DNA of 64,000 nucleotides from Mucilaginibacter aurantiaciroseus (lineage in GTDB: Bacteria; Bacteroidota; Bacteroidia; Sphingobacteriales; Sphingobacteriaceae): assembly GCF_024055595.1 (NCBI RefSeq), contig NZ_JAMXOF010000002.1:310001-374000 (forward strand), given 5' to 3'. The notes under the pieces are model-generated. The model did no database searches. It was not told the DNA's origin and saw only the letters and a list, made by a program, of their open reading frames with translations. A program made the translations under genes and the position numbers. How positions within the stretch are numbered: position 1 is the stretch's first letter; the number at the start of each line of letters is the position of its first letter. Positions 44,778 through 53,884 of the stretch are shown piece after piece.

Positions 44778-46208
44778 TTATTTGTTTTTAAGGAACGCGG
44801 CAAAGCCGAATGCTGATATGACGAATACACCCAGCGCGGCAAGCATGCTTACTATGTCGCGGATGTTTTTGCCGGCCCAGCTCATGCCGAAATACTTGTG
44901 TAAAAATATAAAAGAAAACCCTTCGGCGCGGTCAATACCCGCTACTTTGGTAGCCAATTGCGATGTGGTGGTTTCGATATACCAGTTCTCGCCGTTAGGG
45001 TAGGCCACTTTTTGTACCGGCAGGCGTTTGTTGATAAAGCCATATTCGTTATCAAACTGACGGGTCTGCGTTATTGTGCTTTTGCCTTTTACTTTTATCT
45101 GTGGCTCGCCTGCGCGGTAAAAACTGCTCAGGTAATTGGCGTAGATCGCATCACCATCTGCCAGTTGTTTGCCGCTTGAGGTATTAAAATAGCTGACATT
45201 CTTTTTAAGATCGGCCACCTGATAATAGGTGCTATCTGCATATTTAATTAGGCCAATTGTTTTGATGCTATCTACGGGCAATTGCAGGTTAGTGATAGAC
45301 AACTCTTTTGTTTCGATCATTTGGCTATACGATTTACTCTGCGGTTTGATAATATGCAACTTCATAATTAAGTGGAATGCCGCGCTGATGATAAACGTGA
45401 ACATCACGAACGAAACAATAAGCCCAAGCTGCCTGTGAAAGCGGTGTACAAAGCGGGTATCCGGGCGTTTATCGGCTTTGCGGTTTTGTTTGATGGTCTT
45501 GAATTTCTTCCAAAAGAAACCATAGACGGTTAACCCGGTCAATAGCGATAAAAACATAATGCTCACGATTAACAGTAACACCACAATGCGGAATTGCTCG
45601 CCGCCAATTGCTTCTAAAAACTGCCAGGTGTGCAGCTGCTCAAAAACGCTAAGCATCGCCTTGCGGGTATTGTTGTTGAACGTACCCATGCGGCTTTGAG
45701 CGGATTCCACGTAAACGTCCATACCGTCTGCCCGGTCAAAGGATATTTTCCAAACGGGCAGCAGGTGGTTTATGGGATGATAATGCGCGTCAAAGGTTTT
45801 TTGCAGGGTGATGCTTTTTACTTTTGATGTGCTATCCTGCGTAAAATAGCGCGCAAGATAGGTAGCGTATTGCTTATCGCCGTCATTCACTAAAATACCG
45901 TTGGTAGCTGAGTAGTAGTTAGTGATGCTATCCTTCCCCAATACCTGGTAGTAAGCCTGCTTATTAAAACTGATAAACCCAAAATTGATGAATTGGCTTA
46001 TCGCGTTCTTATCCAGCACCTGCTTAATGGTCAGCGTTGGCTTAATAATCTGCTCCGGCTTGTAAACTTCTCTTGCAATAGTCGGCCTGAACCAGTTGGA
46101 CATGAACGGGTGCAAAAGGCCACTCAGCGTCCACATCATAACAGGGATAAGGGCTGTTAAGCCCAATATCCGATGCCATTTATAAAAGTTTTGTTTTGCT
46201 TTTGCCAT
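44778..46208 (-). CDS. PepSY domain membrane protein
   Basis: The 476-residue protein has four hydrophobic helices at about residues 13-33, 207-228, 259-281 and 450-470, with two large periplasmic loops carrying PepSY-type repeats. N-terminal WHRILGLTALIPVMMWTLSG is typical of PepSY-associated iron or copper reductases found beside TonB receptors. Such proteins probably reduce metal or siderophore complexes. His residues in the helices may bind heme. It starts 2 bases downstream of the receptor gene and is surely co-transcribed with it. Confidence 0.88.
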   Translation of the reverse strand: MAKAKQNFYKWHRILGLTALIPVMMWTLSGLLHPFMSNWFRPTIAREVYKPEQIIKPTLTIKQVLDKNAISQFINFGFISFNKQAYYQVLGKDSITNYYSATNGILVNDGDKQYATYLARYFTQDSTSKVKSITLQKTFDAHYHPINHLLPVWKISFDRADGMDVYVESAQSRMGTFNNNTRKAMLSVFEQLHTWQFLEAIGGEQFRIVVLLLIVSIMFLSLLTGLTVYGFFWKKFKTIKQNRKADKRPDTRFVHRFHRQLGLIVSFVMFTFIISAAFHLIMKLHIIKPQSKSYSQMIETKELSITNLQLPVDSIKTIGLIKYADSTYYQVADLKKNVSYFNTSSGKQLADGDAIYANYLSSFYRAGEPQIKVKGKSTITQTRQFDNEYGFINKRLPVQKVAYPNGENWYIETTTSQLATKVAGIDRAEGFSFIFLHKYFGMSWAGKNIRDIVSMLAALGVFVISAFGFAAFLKNK

Positions 46209-46210
46209 GG

Positions 46211-48556
46211 TTAGTGTTTTGCAAATGAATAGCTAATACCTAATGTATAAACCCTTGGTGGCGCAGCTGTATACATATCGCCGAACTGGTAGCCGGTTAC
46301 CGTTGTGGCGTAAAGCTTATTGGTAACATTTAATACATTTAACCAGATGCCCGCGCCTTTAAGCACGCCGCTTTTTACATCAAACCCGGTACGAAGGTTA
46401 AAGATATCATATCCCGAATAGGTTTTGGTGTTTGCCGGATTTGTAAAGTATGACGAAATGTGCTGCCACTCGCCCGCTATCCTGAAACCGTTGATGTAAG
46501 CAGGCTTGTAAGTAAGTTCGGAGTTGGCTATCCAGCTTGGTGCGTTATTCATGCGGTTGCCACTGTAATCGGTAACTGTGCTTGTACCCGTGATAAAGTT
46601 GGTTGAAACTTCATTAAAATCTACATAAGTATGCCTGGCATTCGTTCCGCTAAACCTGAAACCCAACTCGCTAACCGGCGCGTAGGCTACCGAATACTCT
46701 ATACCACGATGGCGTGTTGCACCAGCGTTTTGGTTTTGAGTAGTATTATCCGGCATTAATTGGTTAATGATCTCGTTACGGCCTTCCAGATTATACACGG
46801 TTACCTCTACATACATTTTCTTGTTTAATAATGCTAACCAGCCACCTGCTTCGTAGTTATTAAAGGTAGCTTGTTTTAGCGGGGTGAGCTGGCGGGCGTT
46901 ATATAAGTGGCCGGTTTCCGGCGGCTGGAAACCTACGCTGTAGTTGGCGTATAAACCTTTATTGTTGCCAAAATTATAGGTCATGCCAAGTTTTGGCGCT
47001 ACGATGTTAAAGACGTTGGTTTCCTGTTGTTTGTATTTGGTGCTGCCCGCAGCGATGCCATTGGTAAAGTTGTATTGGATGCGGTCGTAACGTAAACCCA
47101 TTACAATGCGCAAAGGCTCTGCAGGTTTAATCTCGTACTGGGCGTATGCCGCGGTGTTAAACAATTTAATGTGGTAGTTATCGATGTAATTTCCGGTAGG
47201 GGTGTAACCGGTATAAAAATTGTTAGCCACGTCTTTCTGAATATTTAAAAACTTGGCGTAATAGCTGCTCGGGCTGTTATCGGCATAAACTCCCAAAATC
47301 AATTTCGAGTGTAAAAAATCAAAAGCCTGGCGGTGCTGCGCCAACAAACCAAGGCTATGGAAACTTTGGTCGTTCTCCTGCCCGTTGGAGCTTTCGTAGT
47401 TACCCGCATTGTCCCGCACATCACGTATAAAGTAACTTGGGAGTTGCGCATTAGAGTTATTGCGGTAAAATAAGGTCAGGAAAGTGCTGCTTTGGTTATT
47501 CCAGCTGTGCTCTAACTTGGTATTGGCCCTAAAGGCTTTTGCTTTACGATAGGTAAAACGCTGGTTAGCGCCAAATGTCCTGCTGTAAAATTTCGCGCTG
47601 TCTAAACCGCCCGGTGTTTGTGTGTTCAGATAATTATAGGCTACAGAAGTGGTCAATCGCGTAGCGGCATCAAAATCGTAAGTGATTTTAAAGTTGCCCG
47701 AGTATTTGTCAAAGTCGCTGTAATCCTGCCAGCCGTTGCGCAGTTTGGCTACGTAACCGCCAACGTACAGGCCAAACTTTCCTGCGCTAAAACCACCATC
47801 GGCATCAACCCTGCGGTAGTGGTAATTATCGCCTTGCACAGATACATTGCCGGCGTAACCCGCCGGTGGGCCCTGTGTAATAAAATTGATAGCACCGCCA
47901 ATAGCGTTACTTCCGTAAAGGGATGATGCAGGGCCTTTGATCACTTCAATGTCACGAACGCCACTCATGTTGATCTCGTAAAGGGAGTTGTGGTTAAAGA
48001 TCCCGGTAGGGCGAATAGGCAAACCATCTTCCATGTATAAATACAAAGCGTTGAATGTAATAGGCTGGCGGATGGCCATGGTATGCTGCTCGCTCCCAAG
48101 ATCTACCATATAAACACCGGTTACTTTGTTAAGCAGCTGGTAAAGCGCGGTGGCTTTGGTATCATGAATTTGGGTAGAGTTTATTTTGCTGATGGCGATA
48201 GGTACATCCTGCCTGGCCTGGCGCTCGCGGCTGGCAGATACAACTACTTGCTGCAGATCAATCGTAGAAGGCTCTAAGGCGATCTCGACAGTTGCAGCGC
48301 CGGTTAAAGTGTAAAGCTTATCATTAAAACCAATCATTTTAAAGCGAAGGCTTTTGATGCCGTCGGTTGTTAGGGTAAACTTGCCTTTGGCGTTTGTGGT
48401 AGTAAGCAGGTTGCCGTTATCGGCATCGCTTACCATTACGCCTTGCACCGCTTCGTTTGTGCGGGCATCGGTAACGGTAACTGTTAAGTTGTTTTGGCCA
48501 AAGCATAAGGCAGGCGCAAAACACAACAGGATATATAGTAGTTTAGATATTTTCAT
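46211..48556 (-). CDS. TonB-dependent outer-membrane receptor
   Basis: The 781-residue protein has a signal peptide (LLYILLCFAPALCFGQ), a carboxypeptidase-like regulatory domain (about residues 20-100), a plug domain with IEVIKGPASSLYGSNAIGGA, and a C-terminal 22-strand barrel ending RVYTLGISYSFAKH. It imports a substrate across the outer membrane using TonB energy. Its operon partners suggest a metal complex, copper or iron, as substrate. The frame extends to 48610, but the ATG at 48556 begins the signal peptide. Confidence 0.93.
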   Translation of the reverse strand: MKISKLLYILLCFAPALCFGQNNLTVTVTDARTNEAVQGVMVSDADNGNLLTTTNAKGKFTLTTDGIKSLRFKMIGFNDKLYTLTGAATVEIALEPSTIDLQQVVVSASRERQARQDVPIAISKINSTQIHDTKATALYQLLNKVTGVYMVDLGSEQHTMAIRQPITFNALYLYMEDGLPIRPTGIFNHNSLYEINMSGVRDIEVIKGPASSLYGSNAIGGAINFITQGPPAGYAGNVSVQGDNYHYRRVDADGGFSAGKFGLYVGGYVAKLRNGWQDYSDFDKYSGNFKITYDFDAATRLTTSVAYNYLNTQTPGGLDSAKFYSRTFGANQRFTYRKAKAFRANTKLEHSWNNQSSTFLTLFYRNNSNAQLPSYFIRDVRDNAGNYESSNGQENDQSFHSLGLLAQHRQAFDFLHSKLILGVYADNSPSSYYAKFLNIQKDVANNFYTGYTPTGNYIDNYHIKLFNTAAYAQYEIKPAEPLRIVMGLRYDRIQYNFTNGIAAGSTKYKQQETNVFNIVAPKLGMTYNFGNNKGLYANYSVGFQPPETGHLYNARQLTPLKQATFNNYEAGGWLALLNKKMYVEVTVYNLEGRNEIINQLMPDNTTQNQNAGATRHRGIEYSVAYAPVSELGFRFSGTNARHTYVDFNEVSTNFITGTSTVTDYSGNRMNNAPSWIANSELTYKPAYINGFRIAGEWQHISSYFTNPANTKTYSGYDIFNLRTGFDVKSGVLKGAGIWLNVLNVTNKLYATTVTGYQFGDMYTAAPPRVYTLGISYSFAKH

Positions 48557-48675
48557 AAAAACGTGTATAGTGTCCCAAATGCAACGGGACATAAATAATT
48601 TACAGGGCATGCAAAGGCATAGCAGATAAGGGCCGCGAAGCCGGTATCAAAACTGTATAAATAAGAATGGTGTTT

Positions 48676-49047
48676 TTATGCGAGCTGTGGGGGCTGGAAG
48701 ATGTTCGCCGATTGCTGCGGCAGTTGGAACCTGTAGTTGGGTACTTTGGTTACCGATAATAAAACCGGGTAAAATTTAACCTGAGCAGGCTGATTGTAAG
48801 TGGCCTCCTGGAACAGGTTTTTTTGTGCCTGCCTGTCTTCGGTGTTCTGCTTCTCTTCGGCTTGCTTTACTTTTTTCATTAAGTAACACATGCCGTTGCA
48901 ATGCAGCTGCGGTTTATTACGGTTCTCACAAAGTTTCGTCGCAATGTAGTTCCTGTTCAGCTCAAAACCCGCGTAGATAAAAAAACGTGAAAAGTTGGCC
49001 GATACCAGGGATACAATTAATAAATATGCGGTTAAACGGTGTAACAT
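48676..49047 (-). CDS. Small membrane-anchored Cys protein of the metal operon
   Basis: This 123-residue protein has an N-terminal hydrophobic helix (LTAYLLIVSLVSANFSRFF) and a Cys-rich segment, C40 in ATKLCENRNKP and C50/C54 in LHCNGMCYLMKKV, then a basic helical stretch and a Pro/Gln-rich end. The CNGxC motif recurs in small proteins next to metal-transport TonB receptors in Bacteroidota, but its function is unknown; metal binding or relay is plausible. It is the first gene of the operon, 120 bases before the receptor start codon. Confidence 0.75.
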   Translation of the reverse strand: MLHRLTAYLLIVSLVSANFSRFFIYAGFELNRNYIATKLCENRNKPQLHCNGMCYLMKKVKQAEEKQNTEDRQAQKNLFQEATYNQPAQVKFYPVLLSVTKVPNYRFQLPQQSANIFQPPQLA

Positions 49048-49104
49048 GCGGGGCTAAGGTAAGCGTTGTTAATTATTTACCAAGCCTTTTATTTACATTA
49101 GGCT

Positions 49105-49136
49105 AAAAAACCCCGCCGGGTTGGGCGGGGTTTTTT
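49105..49136 (-). terminator. Strong hairpin terminator, probably bidirectional
   Basis: A 13-bp stem AAAAAACCCCGCC / GGCGGGGTTTTTT with a 6-base loop has T-runs on both sides. It lies 21 bases past the stop of the gene at 49157-49519. Confidence 0.9.
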
Positions 49137-49156
49137 ATTATTTTAAGAGATTGGTG

Positions 49157-49519
49157 TTATTTTATGCGTTTTAGCACAAAGTGCAATTGGTCCGCATTGA
49201 TAGTAAGGTTCATGCCAACAGAATCTGCGTACACTTTACCTTTATGTGGTACATCAAGGCCGTTAACGTTAACGTTAAAGCTAAACTCGTCGCCTTTAAT
49301 TTTACCATCTTCGATATTTACATCACCCTGTGGCGACTGTGCTGTACCGGTCAGTTTTTCGCCGGCAACTTTAAAATCGTATGTAACCGGGAAGGTGTTA
49401 CCATCGCTCATGGTTAAATTACCTGTCCATTTACCAGTAAGGTCGGCAAAAACCGCTGTTGCCATGCAGATCATAAAGCAGCATGATAAAAGGGCTGTAG
49501 TGAAGATCTTTCTTTTCAT
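49157..49519 (-). CDS. Small secreted lipocalin-like protein
   Basis: The 120-residue protein has a signal peptide ending near VFA (residue 25) followed by about 95 residues of alternating beta-strand pattern starting LTGKWTGNLTMSDGNTFPVT, with FKVAGEKLTGTAQSPQGDVN and IEDGKIKGDEFSF. Proteins of this shape are common in Bacteroidota and may be lipocalin-like, but no ligand or enzyme activity is known. It is monocistronic, with its own strong terminator. Confidence 0.75.
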   Translation of the reverse strand: MKRKIFTTALLSCCFMICMATAVFADLTGKWTGNLTMSDGNTFPVTYDFKVAGEKLTGTAQSPQGDVNIEDGKIKGDEFSFNVNVNGLDVPHKGKVYADSVGMNLTINADQLHFVLKRIK

Positions 49520-49607
49520 TTTGGTTGTGAATTTTATAGTCCTAAATATACCGCTTTTATATAAAAGTAATGCTTGCCGAATATTAATTCTAAATAATCA
49601 AAAGTTT

Positions 49608-49645
49608 AAAATAAAAATAGCGGGGCGATGTACCACATCGCCCCT
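49608..49645 (-). terminator. Terminator of the Rieske operon
   Basis: A perfect 10-bp stem GGGGCGATGT / ACATCGCCCC with a 3-base loop (49622-49644) is followed on the minus strand by a U-rich tract. It lies about 80 bases past the Rieske gene. Confidence 0.75.
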
Positions 49646-49726
49646 CCACCTGACTTACCACGGCAAACAAGATGCAATAAAAATAGCCATGCAGTATCCC
49701 CCTACACCACCCAGCTATTATAAAAA

Positions 49727-50173
49727 TCAGGCTGTTACGGTTAAAGTGTTATCAACCACGTTAACGGTATACTTTTTAAGCGCAGTTGCAGCAGGCCCCT
49801 GTAATACGGCGCCTGTAGTACTAAACTCGCTGCCATGGTTAGGGCAAATAAACAGGCCTAGGGCGTTGTTATAGTTAATGCTTGAGCCCTCGTGCGTACA
49901 GGAAACCTGTACTGCTGTAAAAGCGCTTGCCGCTGCCCCGGCTGCTAAGCGGACCAGTATAACGCCGTTAGATACTTTGGAACTGCCTACGCTCTGAAGC
50001 TCGCTGTTGAGGTTAACGGATAATAAGTTGCCATTACCACCTGTTGGCGGGTTATTACCGCCATTTCCCGGCGTGGGGTCACTTACTTTAGAACCGCAGC
50101 CTACTATACTACACCCGGTACAAGCCGCAGCTACACCTATACCTAATTTTGCTAAAAATTCGTGCCTTTCCAT
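49727..50173 (-). CDS. Rieske (2Fe-2S) protein, exported
   Basis: The 148-residue protein has a hydrophobic N-terminus with cysteines (GIGVAAACTGCSIVGCGS) that could be a lipoprotein or Tat-type signal, a Gly/Asn/Pro-rich linker, and a Rieske domain with both ligand pairs, CTHEG (C92, H94) and CPNHGSEF (C110, H113). It should carry a [2Fe-2S] cluster in the periplasm and pass electrons. The stand-alone Rieske domain, with no dioxygenase or cytochrome bc neighbours, lies at the end of the sigma/YceI/DUF5777 operon, 12 bases after the DUF5777 gene. Confidence 0.93.
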   Translation of the reverse strand: MERHEFLAKLGIGVAAACTGCSIVGCGSKVSDPTPGNGGNNPPTGGNGNLLSVNLNSELQSVGSSKVSNGVILVRLAAGAAASAFTAVQVSCTHEGSSINYNNALGLFICPNHGSEFSTTGAVLQGPAATALKKYTVNVVDNTLTVTA

Positions 50174-50184
50174 AGTTTTGAAAG

Positions 50185-51129
50185 TTAGTTTGATTTATGT
50201 TTTTTGTTGAAATCGAAAATGCGGGAAATGGTAAACCCTAAGCGAAACTGGCCTTTGCTCCAGCTGGATTGGGTATTGGTTACATAATTAAATTCGGAGA
50301 TAGCCTCTGCATTGGTAAAGTTAATGGTGAACACGTGGCCACCGGTCTCAATCTCAATACCCACACCTAATCCATCATAAAATTTGGGGTTCACGCTGTT
50401 ATCCCTGAAGTTGGAGAAGGGGTGCACGTAATCTAAAACGATCCCCATGCGCTTGCTAAATTTTAAACGGCCCGCTGCAGATAGGGCAAAAACATTGTGC
50501 GTGTTACCTGCCAAAAACGGATAGGGCAAATTGGTACGCACAAATATTGGCGATACCTGTAAGGATAATACTGATGAAAACTTGCGGGCTATAACGGCCT
50601 GTGCCAGGTAATTGAACCGGTTGCTGTAAAAATCATAAACATTGGTATTTACATGGTAAGGTTTAAGCGCGGTTTTACCAATCAGCGTAACGGCAACGGG
50701 TACGCTGTTATCTGTTTTTTGATGCAGGATGTTGTACTTTAAACCAAATTCTATCAATTGTTCGGATTTGCTGCGGCCAAAATCGATGTTCAGGTTATCG
50801 GTAAGGCCATATTCAAAGCCAATATAGATATCTGAAGAATTATCAAGCCCCCAAAGGGTTTTGCCACCGCCTGCCGCGCCGCCAATGTCACCAAAGCGAT
50901 GGATCACCAAAAAGTTAAGTTCTTTCTTTTTAACCGTTTCGGTAGTTTGCGACAGGATGAGGCGCGTGGCCTTAAAGGTTGCTATAACCGGCTCGCCTTT
51001 TTGTGGCGCGCTCAGGGTTTTCATGAGCGAATCGGTGCTGTTGATAGTCGTTGTTGAATCGGTTTTGGTTTGTGCTTTTATAAAGCCTGCTGTACTTAAC
51101 AGCGCGATAATTAAGAGGGACCTTTTCAT
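50185..51129 (-). CDS. DUF5777 family outer-membrane beta-barrel protein
   Basis: The 314-residue protein has a signal peptide (LLIIALLSTAGFIKAQ) and repeated beta-strand pairs typical of a small outer-membrane barrel; FLVIHRFGDIGGAAGG and GLTDNLNIDFGRSKSEQLIE fit DUF5777. The function of the family is unknown, but it regularly occurs beside YceI and Rieske or cytochrome proteins in Bacteroidota. It lies 24 bases after the YceI gene on the same strand. A porin or anchoring role for the redox proteins is an inference. Confidence 0.85.
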   Translation of the reverse strand: MKRSLLIIALLSTAGFIKAQTKTDSTTTINSTDSLMKTLSAPQKGEPVIATFKATRLILSQTTETVKKKELNFLVIHRFGDIGGAAGGGKTLWGLDNSSDIYIGFEYGLTDNLNIDFGRSKSEQLIEFGLKYNILHQKTDNSVPVAVTLIGKTALKPYHVNTNVYDFYSNRFNYLAQAVIARKFSSVLSLQVSPIFVRTNLPYPFLAGNTHNVFALSAAGRLKFSKRMGIVLDYVHPFSNFRDNSVNPKFYDGLGVGIEIETGGHVFTINFTNAEAISEFNYVTNTQSSWSKGQFRLGFTISRIFDFNKKHKSN

Positions 51130-51153
51130 GATAATGGTTGTGTTGAGGGTTTG

Positions 51154-51696
51154 CTATTTGTAAGGCGCGTATGCCGCTGTTACTTTTATTTTGATGGTTT
51201 CGGCAATGTTTTGGAACACCAGTTTTGGGATATCTATCTTATGGTCTTTACAAGCCACCATAAACTCCGAGCTAAGGCTTACGACACCGTTGGTTATAGT
51301 TATGACTCCCGGGATGGTGCAGCTTTTTTTTACACCATGCGCTTCGAAAATACCGGCGGCGGTTATGGGGTAGCTTCCATCCTTGCTTAGGTCCGGTTTG
51401 CTTGTAAGCCTGCCTTTAAAACTTGCTTGCGGATACTTATCGCTTTCCATATAGTTTTCGTTGAAATGTTCCTGCATCAGGGCATTATCAAACTTAAATG
51501 AGCCGATGGGTACGCTAAAGGCTACATCGCCGGTGGCGGTGTTTAGTACCGATGTTCCCCTGTCGCTGCGGGCATCGATATCCTCTATAGGTGCCTTTGA
51601 ATAAAGCGTTACAACCGCGTTTTTACAGATATAGATATCCTGCCCCGACCGGTTTGTTGCGAACCAAACGAGTAATATTACTCCGATATATTTCAT
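51154..51696 (-). CDS. YceI-like periplasmic lipocalin-fold protein
   Basis: The 180-residue protein has a short N-terminal hydrophobic segment and a YceI-like fold: VAFSVPIGSFKFDNALMQEH, YPQASFKGRLTS and the late ITAAGIFEAHGVKKSCTIPG. YceI proteins bind isoprenoid-type lipids such as polyprenyl quinones. The presence of a Rieske protein in the same operon fits a periplasmic redox role. It follows the barrel-type membrane protein by 7 bases. Confidence 0.88.
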   Translation of the reverse strand: MKYIGVILLVWFATNRSGQDIYICKNAVVTLYSKAPIEDIDARSDRGTSVLNTATGDVAFSVPIGSFKFDNALMQEHFNENYMESDKYPQASFKGRLTSKPDLSKDGSYPITAAGIFEAHGVKKSCTIPGVITITNGVVSLSSEFMVACKDHKIDIPKLVFQNIAETIKIKVTAAYAPYK

Positions 51697-51703
51697 GTTT
51701 TTC

Positions 51704-53050
51704 TTAAGGTTTTAGTCCCGTATTAATGTTCCACGTTACCCCCACAGCAACCCCTGCCGATTTTAGATTCACCTGCCCGTAGCCAATGCCCGTGAGTGGT
51801 ACTTTAAAGTATGGCTGTACACCCACCCCAAATTTTGAACTTATCTCGCGCTGATAAGTGACATTCAGGTTTAGGATGCCCATAATGTGTTTGTTTTTAT
51901 TACGTATGTTGTAGGCGGTTGGCCCATCCGGGTAAGCACCTGCATATTTAAAGGTGTAATTTTCGCGCAGCATAAAGTATGACGACAGTCCCGTGCCCAG
52001 GCTAAACTTGTTGCGGCCATTGTTAAAAAGCTGGTACCCAACATTTATCGGGATATCTAACACTATACAGCTTGCGGTAACGCTTACCGGGTTGGTGTTA
52101 AACTTGTAGGCCGTTGCATAATTTGTAAAATCGGTCATGTAAGGTTTGTTGGCATAAACCGCCCCCGTGGTAATGCTCCATTTGCGGGATACGCCCATAG
52201 TTAGCATTAGCCCAAAATTGCTGCCCACCTTAGTTTGTGTAAAACCTTGGGCACTATTCACATCCGGCGAAGCAATAAAACTAACCGCGAATGTTGGCCT
52301 GAATGCGTAAGCTGCCGGCTTAGATTTGCCGACTGGTCTCGACGATTTTTTGTTCGGTTTAATATCATCCACTACCGAGATCAACGGAGACCGTTTTTGG
52401 GTGATAATGGTATCTTTTTTGATGCTGTTTGCTGCTATAACGGCGGCTTTATCGGTTATGATGGTGTCAATATAGGTTTTGTTGTTATTTGCAATTACCG
52501 GTATGCTTTTATCGGTAATAATGGTATCTACTTTAGCTATGCCGCGTTGGGTTACATCAGTAATTATCGTATCCTTTTTATAGCGGGATGGTGTAATAGG
52601 TACGTAGCTAAAACCGGTAATATTACGGCCGCCCGGTACAGCAGATAAGGTGAAGAACGACTTACTTTTACGGTTCAATTGGTTTGAACTCATCGCACTA
52701 CTGTCATTTGCCGAAAGCGTATTACTTTTAAGATGTGCTAGTTGCTGCACGGGCAGGCCGTATATACCGGAATCCTTTTGTACAGATTGTGATTTTTTCA
52801 CCACCTGTTGTGTGTTTTTATCAGGTTTTGTGGCAGGGTTTAGGTATAACCAGCCAATTATTAATGCCAGCATAGCCGCTATGGTGCCGGCCAGTACCAA
52901 TAAATTAAATACAATGCTCCTTAGCTTTTTGTCATCAAGCATTTCCTCCATAGCGTCCCAGTCTTCCTCCCGGTATTGCGCATTGTAGCCCGGCTGGCTT
53001 AGGCCGCGGCTAAACAATTTATCAATACTATCTTCTTTTTCCTCTTTCAT
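51704..53050 (-). CDS. Inner-membrane to outer-membrane barrel protein next to an ECF sigma factor
   Basis: The 448-residue protein starts with a cytoplasmic, anti-sigma-like segment (about residues 1-43, EEDWDAMEEMLDDKKLRS), a membrane helix at about 44-68, a long linker with four DTIIT repeats (about residues 160-225) and a C-terminal domain of beta-barrel type. This layout suggests a protein spanning the periplasm that senses a signal at the outer membrane and controls the sigma factor. Its start overlaps the sigma stop by 4 bases (ATGA). No function is established for the family. Confidence 0.8.
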   Translation of the reverse strand: MKEEKEDSIDKLFSRGLSQPGYNAQYREEDWDAMEEMLDDKKLRSIVFNLLVLAGTIAAMLALIIGWLYLNPATKPDKNTQQVVKKSQSVQKDSGIYGLPVQQLAHLKSNTLSANDSSAMSSNQLNRKSKSFFTLSAVPGGRNITGFSYVPITPSRYKKDTIITDVTQRGIAKVDTIITDKSIPVIANNNKTYIDTIITDKAAVIAANSIKKDTIITQKRSPLISVVDDIKPNKKSSRPVGKSKPAAYAFRPTFAVSFIASPDVNSAQGFTQTKVGSNFGLMLTMGVSRKWSITTGAVYANKPYMTDFTNYATAYKFNTNPVSVTASCIVLDIPINVGYQLFNNGRNKFSLGTGLSSYFMLRENYTFKYAGAYPDGPTAYNIRNKNKHIMGILNLNVTYQREISSKFGVGVQPYFKVPLTGIGYGQVNLKSAGVAVGVTWNINTGLKP

Positions 53051-53688
53051 CTTTTGGTTACGTTGTTTATAAAAGATATGGATAAGTTGGTGGTGTTTTT
53101 GTGGTTAAGTGGTACTATGTTATCGTTTACTTGTTTACTTGCTGTGCCGGGCATTTTATTGCTGTTGGCTATCATTATCTTTAATTTCGCGCGCGCCTTG
53201 TGCAGGTTTGATTTTGAGGTTCCCGTGCTGATATTTAGCATGGTGCCTATCTCTTCGTGCGTGTAACCCTCAATGGCAAATAAGTTAAATATGGTACGGT
53301 ATGCACGAGGTAACTGACTTATCATATCCAGTAATTCGTTATAATTTAAATTCCTGTCGGCAAACTCAGTATCGTTAACGTGTTCGGCTTTGTCCAGCTC
53401 TTCGGTGTATGAAATCTTCAGGTTAGAGCGGTAATAATCTATGGATGTATTAACCATAATGCGGCCTATCCATGCCTTAAAGGGCTTAGTTAGATCATAC
53501 TTCGCTACGTTTTTGAATACTTTATAAAACCCCTGGTTCATGATCTCCGAAGCCTCGTACCGGTTGTTGGCGTACTTTAAACAGATGCCTATAGCAAAGC
53601 CATAAAAAGCCTTATACAAAAGCTTTTGACATAGCCTGTCATCCTTTAAACAGCCTTTTACCAGTTGATGTAATTCTTCTTCGCCCAT
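53047..53688 (-). CDS. ECF-type RNA polymerase sigma factor
   Basis: The 213-residue protein has region 2 features (AFKAWIGRIMVNTSIDYYRS, with the preceding KVFKNVAKYD) and a region 4 helix-turn-helix (RTIFNLFAIEGYTHEEIGTML followed by ISTGTSKSNLHKARAKLK). It should direct transcription of its own operon and perhaps others, held in check by the overlapping downstream protein. The lysine-rich tail is a little longer than usual. It is the first gene of the five-gene operon that runs to the Rieske protein. Confidence 0.92.
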   Translation of the reverse strand: MGEEELHQLVKGCLKDDRLCQKLLYKAFYGFAIGICLKYANNRYEASEIMNQGFYKVFKNVAKYDLTKPFKAWIGRIMVNTSIDYYRSNLKISYTEELDKAEHVNDTEFADRNLNYNELLDMISQLPRAYRTIFNLFAIEGYTHEEIGTMLNISTGTSKSNLHKARAKLKIMIANSNKMPGTASKQVNDNIVPLNHKNTTNLSISFINNVTKR

Positions 53689-53884
53689 ATTTGGGAATCC
53701 TGTTTGCCTTAAATTATTACCTTATCTGCATACATCACGATGGATATTGCCTTAAGGTTGCCACGCGGTCAGAAAAAATTTGAATTAGTTTATTTGATAG
53801 AAATGTAGTGATAATTATTCGGAGTTGACAATGCCTTTAACACGCTAACAGCTAAGTGATACTTTAATTAGCTATATTTAGGTA

